Part shown: one piece after another, positions 3,501-5,657 of the stretch
Layout of the letters: every line of letters begins with the position of its first letter
Numbering within the stretch: position 1 is the stretch's first letter
Source: JBBQQG01 sp038216175
GTDB taxonomy: Bacteria > Patescibacteriota > Saccharimonadia > Saccharimonadales > OMJO01
Length of the DNA stretch: 5,657 nt
NCBI GenBank assembly: GCA_038216175.1
Contig: JBBQQG010000051.1
Span: 1-5,657, forward strand
Direction: 5' to 3'
The notes under the pieces: model-generated
The model's database searches: none
What the model was told of the DNA's origin: nothing
Seen by the model: the letters and a program-made list of their open reading frames with translations, nothing else
Translations under genes and position numbers: made by a program

Positions 3501-5657
3501 AATATAATTTTATTATATATATTATTAGTATATATTTTTTAAATTATTAATAAATCAATGAATTTAAATACGTTTATAAATGTATATAAAACATTTAAAG
3601 TATAGTAATTATGTACCTGTCAGATATGAACAAAGCTCCTTGCAATGGATCGAGCGCGATGGCCAAGGGAGCAGTAAGATTCTGGCTGATGACAATAGCC
3701 CGGTAGCGTCCATCCAGTTCCATCACATCAACCCGTTTTGCCGCGAGGTCCACGACGTACAGCTTGTTAGCCACCCAGTCCACCGCCACACCCACGGGGT
3801 TCTTCAGTGCCAGGGTCGCGACCGGCGTGGCAACTCGATTTTCCACATCACCCAGGGGTGCCGAATAGACGGCCGGTCGGCGTTCATCCGTATCCGTCCA
3901 GTACATCGTGTCGCCGACGTAGTGGTAGTCCACGCCAAAGGCTTTGGATGTGTTGACGAGCCGGCGAATCTTCAACGCCTGTTTGTCCACTTCGTAGATG
4001 CCTTCTCGTCGGGCGTACATGATGCGCAGCTTGGACACTTCCGACACTCGGCAAGTTCCCTGCTTCTCCAACTGATAGCCGGGGTTGCACATGCAACGGT
4101 ACGAGCCAAGAATGTCCACGCACATTTGATCGCAGAAGCCCCAGACGTCACATTCGTTCCGATTGACACAGCTGCGATTCGTGGCGGGATCCAATGCTGA
4201 AAAACAAATACATATAAAATAAATAAATAAAAAATATGAAATATAAATAAATAAATATATACATATATAAAAATATATAAATATAAATTAAAATTAAAAA
4301 AAGATGAAATATAAACAAAAATATAATTAAAATACTAATAATTAAAATGATATAAAATATAATATAAAATGTAAATGTATATGTATACAGAGTATACATC
4401 TTAAATGAAACAAATATAATCCGAATAAAAAATTATACTGTAAATAAATAAATACACAACAAATATAAAAACAATTCGCGCGCTCAACATCTCCCGGGGA
4501 ATTCCCTTACCGAAGCCTTCTGCACAGTAACACTCCCCGCCAGCCATGCTGGTGCGACAAGCAAAATCGCATCCCAATAATCCGCACCGATCATTCCTGC
4601 ACTGCGCTTCATCCTCCCCGTGGAGACACTGCGTGGTACCGTCGCAAACTTGCCGTTTGGGAATGCAGAGTCTCGAGCAGGCAAACAAATCCGCCGCACA
4701 GGAGGTGCAGTTCTTCTCGTCCGACGAGTCGGAACAGTCCGCTACACCATCGCACTTTCGCTCGCTGGATACACATTCACCGTTTAAACATCGCATTTCA
4801 CCTGTAAAAAAAAACCCCCATAAGACCATTTTCCATACTGCGGCAGAAAAACAAGAATCCAAGACAGCATACTTGGCAGTAAGGAACGCAAATCGTTCGT
4901 CAGTGAAGAACGAACGATTCGTTAACAAAAATTTCGTCTTGTTTCGTTAAAATTATTTGTCCATAAAAATCGTTATCGTTCTTTTCGTCATTCAATTTTT
5001 GGCTACTTATTCGTCATCGTTCGTTTCGTCATTGAAATTTAAGGTTCAACAAATTTTTTCAAAGGGGAGAGTACATGAAAAAAGTTTAGTCACATTAAAA
5101 ACCCATCGATTTCGTTCGTTTCGTCATTATTTTTCGAAAATTGGCCTTGTCAAAAGTCGTTTCGTTTAAAATATTTTTTTTTGGTTTCGTTATCGTTTGT
5201 TTCGTCATTTTGTAAAAGCTATTTCTCTCGTTTCGTCACGATTTTCATGAAGATTTGCGTTCTTTACTTGGCAGACAGTCAGCAAAGGTGCAATTCATCT
5301 CGTCCGATCCGTCCCCGCAGTCATCCCGGTGGTTGCAGACGTCACTCTCCGCGATGCAGCGGTCACGGGATTTGCATAGGAATTGTCCGCGGTAGCAGGC
5401 TGTCCGATCTACAACAGCGCAAATATATTTATTGAATCAGCCATCTTAGATCACTTGAACAAATAATTTCCCACTCACTGCAGCCACGCTCGTCCGAATT
5501 GTCTCTAGAAAGCCAGGAAAGATTATGTTGAATCAATGCAGTAGTTTGAAAAATTAAACATTAAACCGCAAAGTGGTAGTGTAGTTACCGGCAGTCGAAA
5601 ACCCCATCGCAGTGCTTCTCCTTGGGGATGCAGAGGTTCGTGCCGGCACAGTGGAAA
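281..5657 (-). CDS. Partial gene: LRP1/megalin/vitellogenin-receptor-type giant LDL receptor, spliced from 12 exons
   Basis: This is the whole-gene entry; exons are listed separately. Joining the twelve exons gives 1060 uninterrupted codons. Window residues: LDLa 1-31 (partial), 36-71, 76-110, 113-146; EGF 151-185 and 191-224; YWTD propeller about 232-488; EGF 502-543; YWTD propeller about 548-810; EGF 822-866; LDLa 878-913, 918-952, 957-992, 997-1031, 1036-1060 (partial). Family knowledge: this order (LDLa cluster, EGF-EGF-propeller-EGF-propeller-EGF, LDLa cluster) belongs to LRP1, LRP2 and insect or tick vitellogenin receptors, which are endocytic cell-surface receptors. From memory the propeller and EGF segments run colinear with the first propeller pair of human LRP1, but four or more LDLa modules before the first EGF pair also fits a vitellogenin receptor (human LRP1 has two). 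I therefore give no symbol. Signal peptide, membrane segment and tail are outside the window. Every exon junction was fixed by splice sites plus frame and module continuity. Confidence 0.9.
600..698 (-). CDS. Exon 11: LDLa module (second cluster)
   Basis: A 99-nt exon encoding residues 949-980. It finishes one module (DEANC) and carries most of the next (Cys957 onward: TTEFRCNNSRCIPMSWKCDSDN). The acceptor is tttgattag (AG at 700-699) and the donor is AACG|GTACGT (GT at 599-598). Joined to exon 12 it reads CDSDN-DCGDGSDE, a normal calcium site. The exon is symmetric (phase 1 at both ends, length divisible by three), like module-bearing exons elsewhere in this family, so it could be skipped or duplicated without a frame change. 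Confidence 0.9.
768..826. repeat. AT-rich 59-bp direct repeat, unit 1 (intron 10)
   Basis: Matches 863-921 with about four differences and is separated from it by 36 bases. Both start AATTTAATATTTAATATC. Intron 10 (699-1128, 430 nt) is far longer than most introns here, and these units account for much of the excess. No coding or RNA signal was seen in the rest of that intron. Confidence 0.75.
863..921. repeat. AT-rich 59-bp direct repeat, unit 2 (intron 10)
   Basis: Partner of 768-826, same orientation, 95 bases downstream. High AT content makes chance similarity easier, but the shared core TTAAAATCCAAAA and the even alignment argue for a local duplication. Confidence 0.75.
1129..1446 (-). 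CDS. Exon 10: end of EGF 4 and two LDLa modules
   Basis: Encodes residues 843-947. It completes EGF4 (FECSCPYGMKIGVDGKSC), then opens the second ligand-binding cluster: LDLa Cys878-Cys913 (RWVCDGDDDCLDNSDEKNC) and most of LDLa Cys918-Cys952 (RWKCDGDNDCGDFS). Both have the full set of acidic calcium ligands and the aromatic W before the fourth cysteine that usually contacts ligand lysines. The acceptor is ccactccacag (AG at 1448-1447); the donor is TTCCG|GTATTC (GT at 1128-1127), cutting between S and DE of the SDE motif. Exon 11 restores SDEANC. Confidence 0.92.
1521..1682 (-). CDS. Exon 9: last strand of propeller 2 and start of EGF module 4
   Basis: Encodes residues 789-841: GDQVIMTTIDPDDRLYGVKAFS forms the closing propeller strand, followed by the EGF opening HPCAGLGNGGCSHFCFP. 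The CxxxNGGCSHxC pattern is the signature of the EGF that follows LRP propellers. The acceptor is attgattcag (AG at 1684-1683); the donor is GATG|GTATGT (GT at 1520-1519). Exon 10 supplies the last cysteines. Phase 1 on both sides. Confidence 0.91.
1864..2642 (-). CDS. Exon 8: end of EGF 3 and most of YWTD propeller 2
   Basis: The largest exon; encodes residues 529-787. It finishes EGF3 (ACDIGFQLQSDGRTC) and then runs through a second propeller, with blade motifs NNYIYFSD, QLLFFLD, GFIFFSE, DRLYWCD and EHVYFSD. Several blades have drifted from strict YWTD, as is common in this family. Sequons NGS, NTT, NLS, NIS and NGT point to heavy N-glycosylation of the propeller surface. The acceptor is cttttctag (AG at 2644-2643); the donor is AACAG|GTATGA (GT at 1863-1862), phase 1. 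The open frame continues almost to the next acceptor, so intron 8 could be mistaken for coding sequence. The frame change at the true donor agrees with the family alignment (RANKKTG then the last propeller strand in exon 9). Confidence 0.94.
2682..2753. repeat. Imperfect tetranucleotide microsatellite (TCAA/AATC type) in intron 7
   Basis: About 70 bases of repeated AATC/TCAA units with interruptions (CACT, TTGA, ATTC). It occupies most of the 123-nt GC-AG intron. Confidence 0.85.
2760..2767 (-). other. GC-type splice donor of exon 7
   Basis: The minus strand reads TG|GCAAGT. Apart from the C at +2 it matches the extended donor consensus GCAAGT, as known GC-AG introns usually do. It is chosen because it alone restores the EGF reading RCACDIGF; the GT at 2761-2760 gives a premature stop. 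Confidence 0.8.
2766..2856 (-). CDS. Exon 7: most of EGF module 3 (between the propellers)
   Basis: Encodes residues 499-527, reading SKPCGTNNGECQHLCII and then a loop rich in Asn. This is the start of the EGF module that follows a YWTD propeller. The acceptor is actttcag (AG at 2858-2857). For the donor, the only join that keeps the frame is CGCTG|GCAAGT, a GC donor at 2765-2764. It restores YRCACDIGF, the fourth to sixth cysteine region of EGF, with exon 8. The nearest GT, four bases downstream, would give CAA TGC CTG TGA, an immediate stop. Missed by simple open-frame searching because of its length (91 nt). Confidence 0.87.
2971..3356 (-). CDS. Exon 6: second half of YWTD propeller 1
   Basis: Encodes residues 370-497. 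It starts after GTTTCAG (AG at 3358-3357) with a phase-2 join that rebuilds ISD-S-KRIERASMDG, the usual link between propeller blades. Blade motifs ARRIYYCDSRLDYIE and NLVYWTDWTKLG follow, and the exon closes with MGVAIYHPLKQIQP, which matches the (V/I)YHPxxQP segment that precedes the next EGF in LRP proteins. The donor is CCAG|GTCGGT (GT at 2970-2969), weaker than its neighbours but required, because the frame stops soon after. Together with exon 5 it gives a six-bladed propeller. Confidence 0.92.
3472..3535. repeat. TA-rich microsatellite in intron 5
   Basis: A run of almost pure A and T built from ATATT and TATA units. It sits in the 260-nt intron between exons 5 and 6 and explains part of its length. 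Confidence 0.8.
3617..4196 (-). CDS. Exon 5: calcium-binding EGF module and first half of YWTD propeller 1
   Basis: Encodes residues 177-368. It completes EGF1 (Cys185), then a full EGF2 (Cys191-Cys224). In EGF2 the segment CVDILGSYRC fits the CxD/NxxxxF/YxC Asx-hydroxylation pattern of calcium-binding EGF modules. From about residue 232 the beta-propeller begins, with blades marked by GIYEVD, DTMYWTD, NKLYVVD and GALFISD and by the repeated V/A-I/V-D-W/P strand motif before each. One N-glycosylation sequon (NLT) lies between blades. The acceptor is tttttcag (AG at 4198-4197); the donor is GACAG|GTACAT (GT at 3616-3615), phase 2, inside the serine after the fourth blade's ISD. No initiator Met is used: an apparent start near 4194 is simply the open frame at the exon edge. 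Confidence 0.94.
4202..4480. repeat. AT-rich low-complexity tract filling intron 4
   Basis: Intron 4 (4197-4510, 314 nt) is nearly all A/T, with AAAT and ATAT repeats, clearest at 4213-4288. An open frame seen here on the minus strand is strings of Tyr, Ile, Phe and Leu, as expected for such sequence, and is not a gene. Confidence 0.8.
4511..4801 (-). CDS. Exon 4: two LDLa modules and the first EGF-like module
   Basis: Encodes residues 80-175 with split codons at both ends. In order: the rest of an LDLa module (MRCLNGECV to SDEKNC, closing at Cys110), a complete LDLa (Cys113-Cys146), and an EGF-like module starting at Cys151 (CGLLGCDFAC ... CYC). The acceptor is a long T-run followed by ACAG (AG at 4803-4802); the donor is TTCG|GTAAGG (GT at 4510-4509). 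The second LDLa is unusual: where the consensus has CDGxxDCxDxSDE it reads CDGTTQCLHGEDE, so one usual calcium-ligand Asp (before the fifth cysteine) is Gln. The order LDLa then EGF marks the end of the first ligand-binding cluster, as in LRP1 and vitellogenin receptors. Confidence 0.92.
4872..4879. repeat. Target-site duplication, left copy (CTTGGCAG)
   Basis: An 8-bp perfect direct repeat of 5267-5274. On the minus strand it reads CTGCCAAG followed by TATGC, that is, the ancestral exon end and donor CCAA|GTATGC, now stranded inside the intron as a relic donor. Confidence 0.88.
4880..4894 (+). repeat. Left terminal inverted repeat of the MITE
   Basis: TAAGGAACGCAAATC pairs with the reverse complement of the right end (TAAAGAACGCAAATC); the only difference is at the fourth base. 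It directly abuts the duplication CTTGGCAG at 4872-4879. Confidence 0.88.
4891..4919. repeat. Hairpin-forming inverted repeat inside the MITE left end
   Basis: AATCGTTCGT (4891-4900) and its exact reverse complement ACGAACGATT (4910-4919) are separated by nine bases. It overlaps the end of the left terminal repeat. Subterminal structures of this sort often bind transposase in hAT elements; that role is inference. Confidence 0.7.
4977..5238 (+). repeat. Subterminal direct repeats CGTTCGTTTCGTCATT within the MITE
   Basis: The motif or a close variant occurs at 4977-4992, 5018-5033, 5113-5128 and 5194-5209, with a shorter form (CGTTTCGTCA) at 5229-5238. All face the same way. The second copy has them at matching places (for example 20-35). 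Spacing is irregular (about 35-95 bases), so this is not a tandem satellite. Confidence 0.75.
5252..5266 (-). repeat. Right terminal inverted repeat of the MITE
   Basis: GATTTGCGTTCTTTA on the plus strand, reading TAAAGAACGCAAATC on the minus strand. The first bases on the minus strand (TAAAG) form positions 2-6 of the exon 3 splice donor. The same terminus recurs at 259-268 in the second copy. Confidence 0.88.
5262..5271 (-). other. Splice donor of exon 3, a host-transposon hybrid
   Basis: The minus strand reads CCAA|GTAAAG. CCAA and the G of GT come from the target-site duplication; TAAAG comes from the transposon terminal repeat. It fits the donor consensus at +3 to +5 (AAG). Confidence 0.82.
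5267..5274. repeat. Target-site duplication, right copy (CTTGGCAG), overlapping the exon 3 end
   Basis: Perfect match to 4872-4879. Seven of its bases (5268-5274) are coding in exon 3 and the eighth (5267) is the G of the GT donor, so the insertion fell one base inside the intron. Confidence 0.88.
5268..5408 (-). CDS. Exon 3: complete LDLa module and start of the next
   Basis: Encodes residues 32-78 plus one base. It contains one whole LDLa module (Cys36 to Cys71, with CNHRDDCGDGSDE as the calcium site) and the first cysteine of the next module (TFADCLP). It begins after TTGTAG (AG at 5410-5409) and adds N32 in frame, creating an NRT N-glycosylation sequon. The donor is CCAA|GTAAAG at 5267-5266. 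Only the G of this donor is host sequence: it is the last base of an 8-bp target-site duplication, and TAAAG is the terminal repeat of the transposon at 4880-5266. Reading through the donor meets an in-frame TGA a few codons inside the element, so splicing here is required. Confidence 0.88.
5479..5504 (-). CDS. Exon 2: 26-nt micro-exon closing an LDLa module
   Basis: A very short exon too small to appear as an open frame by itself. It is supported by an acceptor (tttctag, AG at 5506-5505) and a good donor (A|GTGAGT, GT at 5478-5477). Spliced to the upstream exon it gives R-DNSDERGC, which supplies the SDE calcium-binding residues and the sixth cysteine of the first LDLa module. Without it the module would lose its calcium site and its last disulfide. 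It enters in phase 2 and leaves in phase 1; 26 nt is not a multiple of three, so skipping it would shift the frame. An AG two bases further in would break the frame and is rejected. Confidence 0.85.
5589..5657 (-). CDS. Exon 1 of window (5' partial): start of an LDLa module
   Basis: Encodes window residues 1-22 plus two bases of residue 23, reading FHCAGTNLCIPKEKHCDGVF then DCR across the donor. This is the middle and end of an LDL-receptor class A module: the cysteine spacing, the CIP turn and the CDGxxDC calcium-site segment are visible. The 5' side runs off the window, so the true exon start is unknown. The donor is CCG|GTAAC (GT at 5588-5587), leaving phase 2. The module is completed in the next exon, 84 nt of intron away, with the DNSDE acidic motif. 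Confidence 0.85.

Larger units (their letters stand above)
4880..5266. mobile_element. Complete 387-bp non-autonomous hAT-like transposon (MITE) in intron 3
   Basis: Seen directly: the left end TAAGGAACGCAAATC (4880-4894) and the inverted right end GATTTGCGTTCTTTA (5252-5266) match at 14 of 15 bases as terminal inverted repeats. Perfect 8-bp direct repeats CTTGGCAG flank it (4872-4879 and 5267-5274). The interior is AT-rich and carries the motif CGTTCGTTTCGTCATT or variants several times in one direction, and a short hairpin near the left end. No transposase frame is present; it is far too short. Family knowledge: 8-bp duplications with T at position 2 and A at position 7 (nTnnnnAn) and short terminal repeats are typical of the hAT superfamily. 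The superfamily call is inference; the element and its borders are direct. No orientation can be assigned from coding content. Confidence 0.88.

Noticed and set aside
3580..4200. 206-codon plus-strand open frame opposite exon 5
   Set aside because: Antisense shadow of the EGF-propeller exon; rich in His, Val and Arg in the way expected from complementing that exon.
4148..4399. Minus-strand open frame rich in Ile, Tyr and Phe resembling a membrane protein
   Set aside because: Translated AT simple repeat in intron 4; no Met-led gene structure and no link to the receptor frame except the edge of exon 5.
4871..4879. Nine-base duplication ACTTGGCAG as the target-site duplication
   Set aside because: With nine bases the terminal repeats no longer line up (one end would lose its T-A pair); eight bases keep both termini symmetrical and fit hAT.
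4801..4928. Possible signal peptide or alternative first exon upstream of exon 4 (hydrophobic stretch after a Met)
   Set aside because: The hydrophobic residues come from the T-rich polypyrimidine tract before the acceptor and from the MITE edge; exon 3 joins exon 4 in frame and completes an LDLa module.
4957..5169. 70-codon plus-strand open frame inside the MITE, considered as a transposase remnant
   Set aside because: The translation follows the short TTCGT-type repeats (Ser, Phe, Val, Lys rich) with no zinc finger, catalytic motif or dimerisation domain; the second copy differs and shows nothing longer.

Overview
The window looks like animal nuclear DNA. Twelve coding exons on the minus strand are joined by short AT-rich introns with GT(or GC)...AG borders, and they encode a large extracellular mosaic receptor. 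The compact introns (about 70-180 nt where no repeat has expanded them) and AT-rich intron sequence against more GC-rich exons suggest an invertebrate, perhaps an arthropod or nematode-like animal. I cannot name the species.

One gene fills the window, read from 5657 down to 281 and open at both ends. Splicing the twelve exons (5589-5657, 5479-5504, 5268-5408, 4511-4801, 3617-4196, 2971-3356, 2766-2856, 1864-2642, 1521-1682, 1129-1446, 600-698, 281-520) keeps one frame for 1060 complete codons with no stop. The product reads: four LDL-receptor class A (LDLa) modules, two EGF modules, a six-bladed YWTD beta-propeller, EGF, a second YWTD propeller, EGF, then five LDLa modules (the last cut by the window edge). 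That order is typical of the amino-terminal part of the giant LDL receptors: LRP1, LRP2/megalin and the arthropod vitellogenin receptor. These are endocytic receptors that bind ligands on LDLa clusters and release them in endosomes with help from the propellers. Signal peptide, transmembrane segment and cytoplasmic tail lie outside the window.

The main non-genic content is a short non-autonomous DNA transposon with hAT-like features. A complete 387-bp copy (4880-5266) has 15-bp imperfect terminal inverted repeats and is flanked by a perfect 8-bp target-site duplication, CTTGGCAG. It landed exactly on a 5' splice site, so the present splice donor is half host (the last G of the duplication) and half transposon (TAAAG of the terminal repeat). 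Removing the element and one duplication leaves a 71-nt intron, the same size as its neighbours. A second copy (1-268, cut by the window edge, about 96% identical) lies 12 nt inside another intron of the same gene, in the same orientation.

The remaining introns hold simple repeats (a TCAA-type microsatellite at 2682-2753, AT tracts at 3472-3535 and 4202-4480) and a 59-bp AT-rich direct repeat at 768-826 and 863-921. One intron (2643-2765) appears to use a GC-AG splice pair. No tRNA, rRNA, CRISPR or second gene was recognised.
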